A DNA stretch of 64,000 nucleotides from Anthoceros angustus. Lineage: Eukaryota > Streptophyta > Anthocerotopsida > Anthocerotales > Anthocerotaceae. A model generated the notes under the pieces. That model had not been told where the DNA came from. It did not search any database and saw only the letters and a program-made list of their open reading frames with translations. Each line of letters begins with the position of its first letter. Within the stretch, counting starts at the first letter, position 1. Of this stretch, positions 23,270-33,152 are shown one piece after another. The stretch is from assembly GCA_010909165.1 (NCBI GenBank), contig MU008188.1, forward strand, positions 723,766 to 787,765. Direction: 5' to 3'. A program made the position numbers and the translations under genes.

Positions 23270-24100
23270 CACGTCACTAAAACATGTCTGCCGTGGACAA
23301 AAAAAAGCTATCGTGATAAGTTAAATGAATTAGAGGATTTATAGAACCCGCCGAGTGTATTGGGCGGGAAAGGGACGAATAAGCATTGACAGCTCCGCCT
23401 GTGGGTGTGTTGGAGTGAATGAGTAGGATGGATGTGGACGCAGAAACGGGCTTCGTAATAGTGAGAGAGAACATACTTTTGCAAAATGTGAGAGGATTAA
23501 AAACGTGTTGGTTTGAGGGAAACTATTCCATGTAGTCCGGGGTCCGAATGAATTTTTGTTATAGTTCCTCGTGGCACACCTTCGGAGTTTTTCTTTTTGT
23601 GCATATGACACAGCTTATGTTGCTTTAAGGACGGCGTCTTTCCAACACTGCACTTCCCGCCATTCTTGGTTATACTTTAATGGATAGGGAAAGGGACATT
23701 GCATGAGCTTTGTCGTCCTGCGGCAGCTGAATGGCCGCCAATTAAACGATCGGGTGAGTTCCATGTCATGCTCATTCCACTAAAGCTATCCAAAGAACCA
23801 TTGTCGCAAAGACTAGAACAGGGAGGGGCATTCCTGAAATAGTGCGTGGGAAGCGAACATGTGAGCCGTACTTTGTCCTTCGGTTAAGAGAGGGCGCCGG
23901 GGCGCGCCTCCCCACACTCTAGAAACGCTGCCATCACTTTAAGACCACATCTAAAGAGCTGAGTTCGATGTTCTCCCTTAGAACCCTACTTGAAGGGGAG
24001 TAAGAACTAGTAACACCGCATGAATGGTCCACCACATGGGTCCGATTATAAGGAAAGGGTAAAGTGGAACTAAACCTTCACATGCTCCGACATCAAGAAC
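23270..24100. other. No gene recognised
   Basis: AT-rich sequence with short frames only. One partial copy of the GGGCGCCGG palindrome family lies at about 23,889-23,912. Confidence 0.4.
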
Positions 24101-24320
24101 ACAATACAACCAATGGTGGGATACCATGTTTTGGTGCTACATTTGATGGGAATCCCCGTAGACGCATGTTTAACACCCATGTGGAACCCTCTTCGGAGGA
24201 TAAAAGGCACTCAACCCCCAACGTGTATATTCACCCCCTTGCAAATTTATCGTGTTTTACTAAATGGTGGCTGCGGCCACAGGTTAAATTCTCGCGTTGC
24301 TGCGGCCACAGGTTAAATTC
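24100..24320 (+). repeat. Second copy of the CIFTPLQIYRV repeat, with a short internal tandem
   Basis: Plus-strand reading gives CIFTPLQIYRV, the peptide also encoded on the minus strand near base 345. Just downstream, GCTGCGGCCACAGGTTAAAT is repeated twice with a 32-bp period (about 24,270-24,325). Confidence 0.5.
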
Positions 24321-24485
24321 TCGCTGCACATGAGACAATAATAGTCCATGAAATGATACAATCATACAATGTAAGTAGAGGACATTCATATTATTTATGA
24401 AAGAAGTGTTAAATGCAAATGTCATGTTTTGTACCTTCGGTTTGAGAGAGTTCTTCAATGCGAGACATTAGTTATATAAATAAAG

Positions 24486-24585
24486 CTTGACTTGACTTGA
24501 CTTGACTTGACTTGACTTGACTTGACTTGACTTGACTTGACTTGACTTGACTTGACTTGACTTGACTTGACTTGACTTGACTTGA
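24486..24585. repeat. (CTTGA)20 microsatellite
   Basis: Twenty uninterrupted copies of the pentamer CTTGA. Confidence 0.97.
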
Positions 24586-24962
24586 TGCTGTAGCTATCAT
24601 GTCAAAGTGGAAACCTTCCTTTCATTTTCTTTGAGATACTAGATACGAGGAGGAGTCCGTATTATGTTCTTCAGGCCAAGGAGTAATAATCTTCGTCGCA
24701 TGTTTGAAGTGTGTATCCATATTACCTATGTCATGTGAGTCATAGCTACATCTATGTCGCCAGTAAATCTACCTCAAAGGAAAAGCTGTGAGTGGCATGA
24801 TTGTGAGAGCTTGCTAGGGATCATTAAAAACTCATCTTACATAGTTGGTTATATGGCTACACCTGAGTGATACATCTCATCATGTTTGTCTATGTTTGTT
24901 ATAAAAAAATTGACCAGAGGGCAGTCAGCATTTAAATATCATAAACTAGAATCTAACAAGAT

Positions 24963-24963
<1 letters not shown>

Positions 24964-25047
<84 letters not shown>

Positions 25048-25048
25048 T
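24964..25048. repeat. (AAT)n microsatellite
   Basis: About 28 uninterrupted AAT/TAA triplets, ending some 25 bp before the left LTR of copia element B. Confidence 0.95.
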
Positions 25049-25908
25049 AATATAAACTTTCTAGAAGACAAAAGTATTAGAATATCAGTCTAGTTAAGTT
25101 AGGCTAACCTTTTAAGAGTCACACCTTTTCGGTGACTATAAGAGATGTTGTAACCAAGTACAACAATCTAATCATTCTTACTTTCTCTCCTCATGTGTTA
25201 GCATCACACCCACTAATCTTATATGGTATCATAACAAGATACTCAATCCTGATGGCCAGATCTAATGCTCCCACCTCCTTAATTTTATGAACCCCCTCCA
25301 TATCTCGGATTTGATGGGCCGCTAGCCCTATCTTCTTTTAATGCCTCCAAGGATGGGAGAAAGGCATTTTGCCTTCTCTCTCCCTTGCCTTCTAGCCCCT
25401 TGCCTCTCTCAATGGCAAGACGTTCACGTACTAGAGCCCGAGGGCAGTGCTCACACGCCATATACCATGGACGATAGCACCGCCAAAGCGACACCAGGAA
25501 TATAATTTTGTTGAGCAACACCGCACCCAAGCCGCTCAGGCCCTCAACCCCAAAGGCACAATCAGGCTTCACCTCGACAATAATTGTAGATGTCCAAGCC
25601 TTGGTTACCCCTCCCATGGATGGACTGAAGATGATTTGCAACCAGATCAATATGAGACATGGAGCGTAGGGACTGGCGATCCTCCCCATCACGTACCCGC
25701 TCCGAAATTTGGAGAAATTTATGTAAATTGTGCAGGAATTTCACGGCAACACCATGTCGGGCGGGAGCTACCGCAAGCTATCATGGTGGCGAACCGCCAC
25801 CGCCCTCATGGCGGCGACGAACTGTATGGGCTACCGAATGCTTCAGGCGAGATAGACGGCCGCCGCGCGACTCGGCACCGCGTTATACTGCATCACAGCT
25901 GATACTCA

Positions 25909-26275
25909 ACTGGCGCCATTGACCACTACAAGGCAACACTCGTGGCACAAGGTTACACTCAACGTGCAGGGGATGACTACGATGTGGATAATCTTTTCTC
26001 CCCTGTCATCCAGACTAGTTCGTTGCACGTTATCCTTGCCTATGCTACCTTTCATGATCGGGAGGTAGTACAGCTCGATGTTAATACAACATTTCTTTAT
26101 GTAAAGTTGCAAGAGGAGATATACATGCGTTAAATTGAAGGTTACGAAGAGAAAGGCCGCAAACATCTTGTGTGTCTGCTGCAGCGTAGCATATATGGCC
26201 TTAAGCAATCCGCTAAGAATTGGAATGTCTACATGGATGACTTCCTCTTGGCGTGCGGATTCACTAAGTGCCACT
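25909..26275 (+). pseudogene. Copia B reverse transcriptase, first (partial) copy
   Basis: Encodes the start of a copia RVT_2 domain: IDHYKATLVAQGYTQRAGDD, then LFSPVIQTSSLHVILAYATF and LQEEIYMR, followed by a TAA and HLVCLLQRSIYGLKQS. It breaks off at FTKC and passes into the proline/serine-rich integrase-RT linker. A longer copy of the same segment follows at about 26,986, so this is a partial internal duplication of the element. Confidence 0.8.
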
Positions 26276-26289
26276 GTCATCTTCAATGA

Positions 26290-26890
26290 GGACCCCCTTC
26301 TTCTCTCTCCCGATGCTAGGGGAGATGTTGACGTCCCTGACCTGGATGTTTCCACCGATGTTGGCGCGGGGGGGAGGATGAATGGGAGCCCGTACCACCG
26401 CCAGCTACGTATACACACACTCCGCATGCTCCTCAAGCTGCAATCCGCCCACCGGTGATTGCGCTCGTGCCTGTAGCATCGGCGCCCGCTCCTCCCGCCT
26501 CTCCTGCTACTGCTGCAACTCCATCCACCTCTGAAGCTCCCTTCTCTCCCTTGCCCTCCAGCAGCGGTGACTCGAACCTCGACCTTGGTGGCTTGCTTAC
26601 CCCTCGTCCCTGCAAGCGAGGTATCTCACCCCCCTGACTTACCTCCTCCTGCAGATGGACCTCCAGCACTTCTGCGCTCGATAAGGGAAGGACCCTTAGG
26701 AGGAAGGCACTCGAGAACCTTGAGCAAACTCAACAAATCTCAAATACACAGGCCACCAGCATGGCCATCTATTCCCGTTCAAGTTTCGCTCTCCACCTTA
26801 GACTTATTAATTGGAGCCTACCACTCTCGCCGCAGCCTTGTCTGGGCCACAAGCGGCGGAGTGGAAGAAGGCTGTTGATGACTAGTTTCA
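26290..26890 (+). other. Copia B integrase-RT linker
   Basis: Plus-strand frames rich in P, S, A and T (for example PAPPASPATAATPSTSEAPF). They lead into TTLAAALSGPQAAEWKKAV, the usual segment immediately before a copia reverse transcriptase. A TAG interrupts it at about 26,881. Confidence 0.6.
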
Positions 26891-26894
26891 ATCA

Positions 26895-27796
26895 TTGCAT
26901 GATAACACCACATGGCGCCTTTGTGATCTACCACCTGGCAGGTCCGCAGTCGGCAGCAAGTGGAGTTTCAAGATCAAGTGCACTGCTGCCGGTACCATTG
27001 ACCGCTACAAGGCAAGGCTCATGGCACAAGGTTACACTCAATGTGCAGGGGATGACAACGATGCAGATAATCTTTTTTCCCCTGTCGTCCAGACTAGTTC
27101 GTTGTGCGTTATCCTTGCCTGTGCTACCTTTCATGATTGGGAGGTGGATGTTAAGACAACATTTCTTTATGGAAAGTTGCAAGAGGAGATATACATGCGT
27201 CAACCTGAAGGTTACGAAGAGAAAGGCTGCGAACATCTTGTGTGTCTACTGCAGCGTAGCATATACAGCCTTAAGCAATCTACTAAGAATTGGAACGTTT
27301 ATATAGACGACTTCCTCTTGGCGTACGGATTCACTAAGTGCCCATCTGACGGTAACGTTTACATCCTCCGGTCAAGGGATGCACTGGTCATCCTCGCCCT
27401 ATACGTGGACAACTGCATCCTTGTTAGCAATGACAAGCATGGGCTTCTCGCCAAGACCATCCTCATGCTTGAGTCGAAGTTTAGCATGGCTGACTTAGGT
27501 GATATTCATTATTATATTGGTATGAAAGTTACTCGCGATCGTGCACATAGAACCTTGCACCTCACGCAGATGCAATACATTAAGAATACTCTAACCCGAT
27601 ACAACATGCTAGAATGCAAACAGACCTACCCGCTCATCGGCCCTTGCATCATCGACCACGCACCCAAGACGTGAAGTACAGTACATGGAGACCATTCCCT
27701 ACCAAGAAGCACTTGGGTGGATTAACTGGATTTGTACAACCATACGTCCTGATATAGGGCACGTTGTTCGTGTCCTCTCCCAACAAATGGCTGATC
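26895..27796 (+). pseudogene. Copia B reverse transcriptase, second (long) copy
   Basis: RVT_2 family. The order is MHDNTTWRLCDLPPGRSAVG, IDRYKARLMAQGYTQ, LFSPVVQTSSL, DVKTTFLYGKLQEEIYMRQP, SIYSLKQSTKNW, ALYVDNCILV, FSMADLGDIHYYIGMKV and LTQMQYIKNTL. The catalytic YVDD box reads YVDN at about 27,403, so the second aspartate is lost. The frame stops at 27,674, but coding sequence continues (RPDIGHVVRVLSQQMADL) to the insertion point of the solo LTR at 27,798. Related to the RT of elements C and D, but clearly a different family. Not expected to be active. Confidence 0.85.
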
Positions 27797-27797
27797 T

Positions 27798-28016
27798 TGA
27801 TAAAATAGCTTACTATTAGGGCACTCTTCACTAGGGCACTTAGGACTTAATAATTAATTTTAGTCCTTAGGGTACTAAGTAGTTTCTTCTAGTAGTGATT
27901 GGTTAGTTGTTACAACCACTTAACGGTTACAACAACCTTGCCTACATAAAGGCATGTACTTTCTATTATGAATCAATGCAACACATATTGCTTGAGCTTG
28001 TGTATGATTCTCATCA
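27798..28016 (+). mobile_element. Solo LTR of a C/D-type copia, nested in element B
   Basis: Begins TGATAAAATAG and ends GATTCTCATCA, 219 bp, with the same inner words as the LTRs of C and D (GGGCACTCTTCACTAGGGCAC and TGTAACAACCACTTA-like stretches). It is flanked by GATCT and CATCT, a 5-bp target duplication with one change. Removing it and one target copy rejoins B's reading frame as MADLGPAHWSALQRTLRYLK, a typical copia RT/RNase H boundary. No internal region remains, so the element was lost by LTR-LTR recombination. Confidence 0.9.
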
Positions 28017-28598
28017 CATCTAGGACCTGCTCATTGGTCCGCCCTTCAACGCACCTTGCGTTATCTCAAGGGGACCATGGCTTACGGACTCAAGTGCCAC
28101 AGACCTAGCACCAGCAACACATCTCCAGCCTCCTTCCCTCAACTTTACACCTGAAGCCTTGATTGGGGAGACATGGACTCGAAGAAATCTACTTTTGGTT
28201 ATGCCTTGATGCTTTGTGATGCCGCCATTGCACTCTCCTCCACCGAATCTGAGTACATGGCTGCGACGCTTGCCACCAAGCGCGTTGTTGACCGCATCAA
28301 GCTCCTTGATGAGCTTGGTATAATGCAGGAGAAGCCGGTGGTCATCAAGATAGACAACCAATCCGCTTTCGCTCTTGCCGGCATCTCAAAGTTTAGTTCC
28401 AGGTCCAAGCACATCGATCTCCAATATCACTACGTGCGTGAGAAATGTGCCTCTGGGGATGTGCGACTTGAGTACTGCCCAACAGAGCTTATGGGGGCAG
28501 ACATCTTGACCAAGAGCCTACCTCGTGACAAACACTTAGTTTGTACAAAGCTGCTAGGAGTTAGTGGTCTCTCTTATCAAGACGATAAGCGAGCCTAA
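28017..28598 (+). pseudogene. Copia B RNase H
   Basis: Starts with HWSALQRTLRYLKGTMAYGL just after the solo LTR. After a frame break it continues in a 141-residue frame from 28,173 with the copia RNase H landmarks DSKKSTFGYALML, ALSSTESEYMAATLATK, IDNQSAFALA, SKHIDLQYHYVREK and ADILTKSLPRDKH. The polypurine tract and right LTR follow within 25 bp, so this is the C-terminus of the polyprotein. Confidence 0.88.
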
Positions 28599-28777
28599 CA
28601 TACTTAGCCTGAGGGGGAGTATTAGAATATTAGTCTAGTTACGTTAGGCTAACCTCCTACTCCAAGAGTCATACCCTTTCGGGGTGACTATAAGAGATGT
28701 TGTAACCAAGTACAACAATCTGATCATTCTTACTTTCTCTCATGTGTTAGCATCACACCCACTAATCTTATAAAAAG

Positions 28778-29800
28778 TACAAGATAATATTTTAAACTAC
28801 CTAATCATCCTTGATTCACTAGTAGAAACATGGTGTCCATGTTATGGTTTTTTGACACCATTTTTGTTACGGCCCCCAACAACGTTACATGTTTTGGTGT
28901 GGGAAGAGGCATGGCATACAAGCCTACATTTGTAACACCTCTTTATAACACTTTTTCCTTTAGCAACGTGTGCATTGTGTTCCTATTACTCGCACTCCCA
29001 AGTCTTTTCCCACTTGCAAGCTTTAAAATACTAATTTTGGCATGAGGTTCATCATTGCACTCCTTTGAATATTCTAGTCCCATTTGTGTGCGGGGCGGTA
29101 TCGGCAGGAGCAGACAATGGCTTCTTCTTTGTGGATCTTTTACCCTTTCTAGATCTGCGTGACATTCATATAGTGGCTCATGAGCGTGCAGGTTAAAATG
29201 GCGTGCTGATGTTGCGGGTTCCTGCGGTCACGAGACGCGTTTGCCGTGATGCGAGAAGCCAGAGATCCGGATTTGCGAGTTTAGTTTTGTTATGTAGTGC
29301 CTTGAACATGGCCTGTTTTATGTTGAATGATGGCCATGTGGCAGATACGAAAGCAACAAACATGGCATCCGTGGTGTACGAGGCCCCGCCCTTCGATACG
29401 TCTGTAGATGGCGTACATGGCCATGTGCCACATACGCCAATTTGTGTATATGGTATGTGCCGTGTGTCGGCACGGCACGTACCATGTGCATACCACGTCT
29501 CGGAAAACCCACTCCTGGCCGTCACGCAAACCATCATGGCTATGGCGGACGGCAGTGCAAGTGTGGCTATGAAAGGTGGCTGAATGCACACCCATTTGCA
29601 CACTGCACTAAAAGGTGATTATACATCCCTCAAGCTAGAGGAAGTTATGAACCTTTCAGCGACGTGCGGGTCGAAGCCGCCTTCAACCCCAATTTCGGTT
29701 CCTTCCACCTTGTGAAGGCAGGGACATGGGAGTTGTTCTGGACCACCTGCACAAAAGCCCTTTTTCAAACGACCGCTCCAGGCATTTTCTTGCACAATAC
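28778..29800. other. No gene recognised; one hairpin
   Basis: AT-rich then mixed sequence with short frames. An inverted repeat (TGGTATGTGCCGTG against CACGGCACGTACCA, one mismatch, 5-6 base loop) lies at about 29,449-29,482. Two related words around GATGGCCATGTGGCAGATACG and CATGGCCATGTGCCACATACG flank it, suggesting a small foldback element. Confidence 0.45.
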
Positions 29801-29849
29801 CAAAACAAGGACGTCCTACAAAAAAAACGGGCACCCTATGGACCCAGGA

Positions 29850-30536
29850 CTTGTGGTCTGGACACTCAGATCTCATATCCCAACGCCTCCCTCTTGCAGG
29901 TTAAGCATTCTCAGAAAATGGTTTTCGTGTCGGTATCTTGGAAGGCTGCTCGTGTGAGAGATTGGACATGTCGCTAATCCCGGTTCCTGACTCTGCGTAG
30001 GGGCTGTTATTGTTTCAACGCCACAAGACATTGCTCTTATCGATGCACGAAGAGGAGCTAGCATGTTTCGAAAAGTCGATGTTCCAGTAGGTTTCTCACC
30101 CGTCTGCAGCAGCACTTTTCCTTTGCTGCTCCCATACTGCCAAACTCTTGAGAGTCGAGATATATGCAGGTACTAGGTTTGGTAGAAAACATGAGCTTCT
30201 TCAAGTGTCCCAAATGTGGGGAGCGTACCGAAGTGTTTGGCCATGGAGGTGCCAGGCAAACTGCAGAAGAGCTCGACATGCACTTTCTGGGAGCGGTAAC
30301 TGCTGCATGAGTGAACTCGTCAGTGCTTGGGTGTCCTGAACCTGACTCTCGTTCTGCACGATTGCCAGGTCCCACTGGAAATGTCTGTTCGCCAGACCTC
30401 AGATCATGGAAGTCCAATAGTTGCCTCCTCACCCGACAGTGAAGTTGCCGCTATCTACAGAGACATTGCCACACAGATCTCTCGAAAGCTGCAAGAAACG
30501 GCAGTACCTTCAATACCACGATTTGTAGTAGACTAG
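29850..30536 (+). pseudogene. NUBPL: NUBPL/IND1-type P-loop Fe-S assembly protein, 3' half
   Basis: Four exons joined by GT-AG introns. The first (ending 29,899) reads DTQIS, then SQRLPLAG with one base missing. Exon 30,001-30,086 gives [20 protein letters not shown]. Exon 30,170-30,295 gives [20 protein letters not shown] and FGHGGARQTAEELDMHFLGA. Exon 30,369-30,536 gives VPLEMSVRQTSDHGSPIV, SSPDSEVAAIYRDIA and the stop. Introns are 101, 83 and 73 bp. The CPKC pair is the Fe-S ligand motif of the Mrp/NBP35/IND1 family; the wording fits mitochondrial IND1/NUBPL, which delivers Fe-S clusters to respiratory complex I. The P-loop half is not found upstream, so the gene is truncated or its 5' exons are destroyed. 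It ends 220 bp from the convergent NHP2 gene. Confidence 0.85.
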
Positions 30537-30756
30537 AGAATTTCCCTCGAAAGAGGCTAATGGTATTACATCACCCTCACGTACAAAATTTCACCAGGCT
30601 GCAACGCATGGTACAACAGACCGAGGAAGCACTCAGGCCACAAGCAACCCCGAGCAGATCCTTCGGAGGGAACTTCAAAGCACCAAGGCAGGACCTCACA
30701 GGCAGGGAACGCAAAAGGGATTTCACAGCCGGGATGACTAGAGGCGGACCATCTCT

Positions 30757-31530
30757 CTAGGCGAAGAACGCTGCTTGCAACTGCTTGACTTCAGTCACAA
30801 CTTCGTCATATTCTTTAGCATACTTGTCTTTCTCTTCTTCCGTGACTGCACCTTTAAGAGGGGGAGGTATCACAAGCATGCAACTGGTCGGTCTTTTCGT
30901 AGCTCCTGCCGCTCCCAAATCCTGAGCAGCAAAACACTCCTCCGATTGAGAGCTCAGTCCAAAACCAACGCAAAAACAAAGAGTGGAATGCAAGGGGAAT
31001 TTTCGCACTGTCTCACCTCCTTGGATGGAACATATACATAGGATCTCAGCTTCCTCACACAAGACAGGAACGTGGGTTATAACATCAATCGGAGAAATAT
31101 CCCCAGCAATGATACATAACCTGCCAATTCCAGAATCAGTGTGATCCTAAATCTCAATCAAAACAGAGAGCAACTCGGCAAGGCAGGGGCAATCGTACCC
31201 TTTCTGACCCTTCCTCACTGATTTCAATACCTCCTTCACTCCACGCTTCAACTGCTTAGCCTGCCGCTGAGAGCGGAAATGACACCAGACCAGGATTCAG
31301 CACAGCCCAACCAATACCGCTGGAAATTAGCCCATAAACAGTCTGCCGAGCCTACCTCTTTGACGACTTTCAGCGTCTTTCTGTTCAGCTTCTTGCCTGC
31401 CAGGGGCTTAGCGATAACCGAAACCGCAGCCCACTTCCTCCTGTCCTTCTCTTTGCTCTTCTTGTCATCTTCAGCGTCCGTTGCTCTGATGGCGATGGCA
31501 ACTTGGTAAACGGCCCAGGCGATAAGGGCT
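30757..31530 (-). pseudogene. NHP2: NHP2, H/ACA snoRNP subunit (L7Ae family), damaged or mis-assembled
   Basis: Four minus-strand exons. Exon 1 (about 31,500 to 31,356) has KWAAVSVIAKPLAGKKLNRK and TLKVVKE. Exon 2 (31,266-31,199) has QLKRGVKEVLKSVRKGQK. Exon 3 (31,120-31,017) has LCIIAGDISPIDVITHVPVL and CEEAEI, then, one frame over, YVYVPSKE. Exon 4 (30,921-30,757) has DLGAAGATKRPTSCMLVIPP and the stop. Introns are 89, 78 and 95 bp with GT-AG ends. NHP2 binds the kink-turn of H/ACA RNAs in the nucleolus for pseudouridylation and telomerase RNP assembly. Exon 3 is 104 nt, whereas the phases of its neighbours need two more bases; the gap falls in the CC before TATGTA. No in-frame ATG is visible upstream of exon 1. 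It is either a recent pseudogene or a real gene with sequence errors. Confidence 0.88.
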
Positions 31531-32229
31531 CTGCACTAGGGATTAGGAGCCCTAGGTTCCGCCAATTGTTTCAGTCAAAATAAGGTTTGTCAAGTTCTGC
31601 TGTTTATTTTCAGATATGCGTGTACCGCATACATCAGGGGTACGTAAGATATCGTAGGAGACGGTAGAAGGTGCAAAAACTTATAGGCTATTTTATTCGC
31701 ATATATCTACTTCACATACCTATATTTACATACGTCAAACCCTAAAGCATGACTTTGTCGAGAACAAGCTAGAAATCCAACAAAGAATGGTGAGCACACC
31801 GGACGGAACTCACATCCCATCCTTAGTAGACATAAATAAAGTTGCCTGTTGTTGTTGCTGAGCGATAATTCTTCTCTGTCTCACCCAGTGCCCATGGTCA
31901 ACTGCAATCATGGGAGGATAGGTGTTACCGTGGTAAGCAACAATTGAAAATATTGGTAAATCATGATTTTCAAAATAATGAAGGTAGATTTTTCCTCTTA
32001 AAAACTAGAGATTGAGGACCGGTCCTTATCTTGAAGAAGCTTAAGACCTTGTTATGGGATGATTTTAGAGGATATCTATGGAATAATTCTATTACATGTC
32101 ATTATGTGGAATTAACCATTTGCACAACCACAAGCTCAATGTGGCACCATGTAGTAAATAAGCATTGTAAATTTTGTGCGTGAATTTTGTGTTGAGCCAC
32201 AAGCTACCAGCCTACAAGGCCGTACTATT
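31531..32229. other. Intergenic; repeat also found at 35,577
   Basis: No gene seen. A stretch at about 31,637-31,760 (containing TATAGGCTATTTTATTCGCAT) is repeated in the same orientation at about 35,577-35,690, next to the lectin fragment. The two copies bracket the neprosin-like gene. Confidence 0.6.
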
Positions 32230-32411
32230 GGAGAAATGTGTGATCATACCTTTATGTGTGAAGTGGGTTGATGTGAAAAACAAGATCCTTGTGTGATTTA
32301 GGCTTTAGGCTCTAGGGTTTAACGTTTGGATTACGGTTTGGGGTTTAGGGTTTCTTGTTTTTGCACACATCAATCCACTTCACCGATAGAGGTCTGATCA
32401 CACATTTCGTG
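32230..32411. repeat. Foldback element with telomere-like loop
   Basis: Two arms of about 57 bp (32,230-32,287 and 32,351-32,411) are imperfect inverted copies: AATGTGTGATCATACC...AAGTGGGTTGATGTG on the left matches CACATCAATCCACTT...GGTCTGATCACACATTT on the right. The loop (32,290-32,352) is made of degenerate TTTAGGG units (TTTAGGCTTTAGG, TAGGGTTTAACG, GGGTTTAGGGTTT), the plant telomere repeat. Confidence 0.75.
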
Positions 32412-32950
32412 GACGGGTCTCTTTGGAGCGACCAAACCGAAGCGGTTTCTTCGTTCCCTTTCGTTCCAAGTTGGATAGAAACTGGCACAGAAGGTGAATA
32501 CCAAAGCTGCTTTACATAAAAGTGATGACAAAGAACTAACTCAACTTCATACTTTGTTTAATCATGCCTCACATCAAATTGAACATAACGTATCTTAGCC
32601 TAGCTAATTGCGTTCCACTATGGTTACCTTTCCTTATGTTTTTTTTTGTTCACCAGTCAAAAGGTTTGTTTGCCTTGATTGATGCAATCATGACGAAAAT
32701 TATCTTAAAAAACTTTAGCGAAAAATAATTTCAGATTATTTGCTCAAAAATGTATATAATCTTGTCACTTGCATTCACTAAAGGTCGAGGAAAAATAATA
32801 GTCCTTGGGCCATGTGGTGCATATATATAAAAAAATGTGATATTGTTACATCCACTCTAATTTCATCTTCTCTACCAACCTTCATCAAAGGCCAAGGACA
32901 AGTAGTTCTTGGCCTTTGGGGCGACCCCCCGCAGGCAGCTGGCAAATAAA

Positions 32951-32963
32951 TTATATATAAGCA
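32951..32963 (+). promoter_or_regulatory. TATA box candidate of the neprosin-like gene
   Basis: TTATATATAAG about 190 bp upstream of the start codon at 33,153, in AT-rich sequence. Another TATATATAA lies at about 32,822. This one is the nearer to the start codon; no transcript evidence is available. Confidence 0.4.
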
Positions 32964-33152
32964 TGTGTATCGAGATCAATTGTATACCAAGACATGAGAT
33001 CGAGAAAGACTATTGAACATAGGGTATATATGTGTGTGACTGCATCACTCTCATTCATAGTATTGTCCCGAACTAAATTTGCTCCTTGCTAGCAGTTAGT
33101 CTCCAATTGCCTTCCACCGTGAGACATTCTAGTGAAGAGTGGTACAAACACC

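Larger units (their letters stand above)
25075..28772 (+). mobile_element. Ty1/copia element B, complete ends
   Basis: LTRs at 25,075-25,223 (149 bp) and 28,620-28,772 (153 bp) begin TATTAGAATAT and end CTAATCTTATA. AAAAG flanks both outer ends (25,070-25,074 and 28,773-28,777) as a target duplication. TGGTATCATAACAAGA directly after the left LTR is a slightly altered initiator-tRNA-type primer-binding site, and GAGGGGGAG before the right LTR is the polypurine tract. Inside are a partly duplicated reverse transcriptase and an RNase H in copia order. I recognise no gag, protease or integrase, although 25,447-25,902 is an unidentified open frame, so the element is internally deleted. A solo LTR of another copia family splits RT from RNase H. 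Confidence 0.9.

Noticed and set aside
28818-28850. CACTAGTAGAAA as the end of a CACTA DNA transposon
   Set aside because: The word fits a CACTA terminus, but I found no matching inverted end, subterminal repeats or transposase nearby, so it is not listed as an element.
29664-29957. 97-residue plus-strand frame as the 5' part of NUBPL
   Set aside because: Its residues do not match the P-loop half of the family; only the DTQIS...SQRLPLAG words at the end, in another frame, do.
32290-32352. Telomere or true chromosome end
   Set aside because: Only a few degenerate TTTAGGG units lie between inverted arms, with ordinary sequence on both sides.
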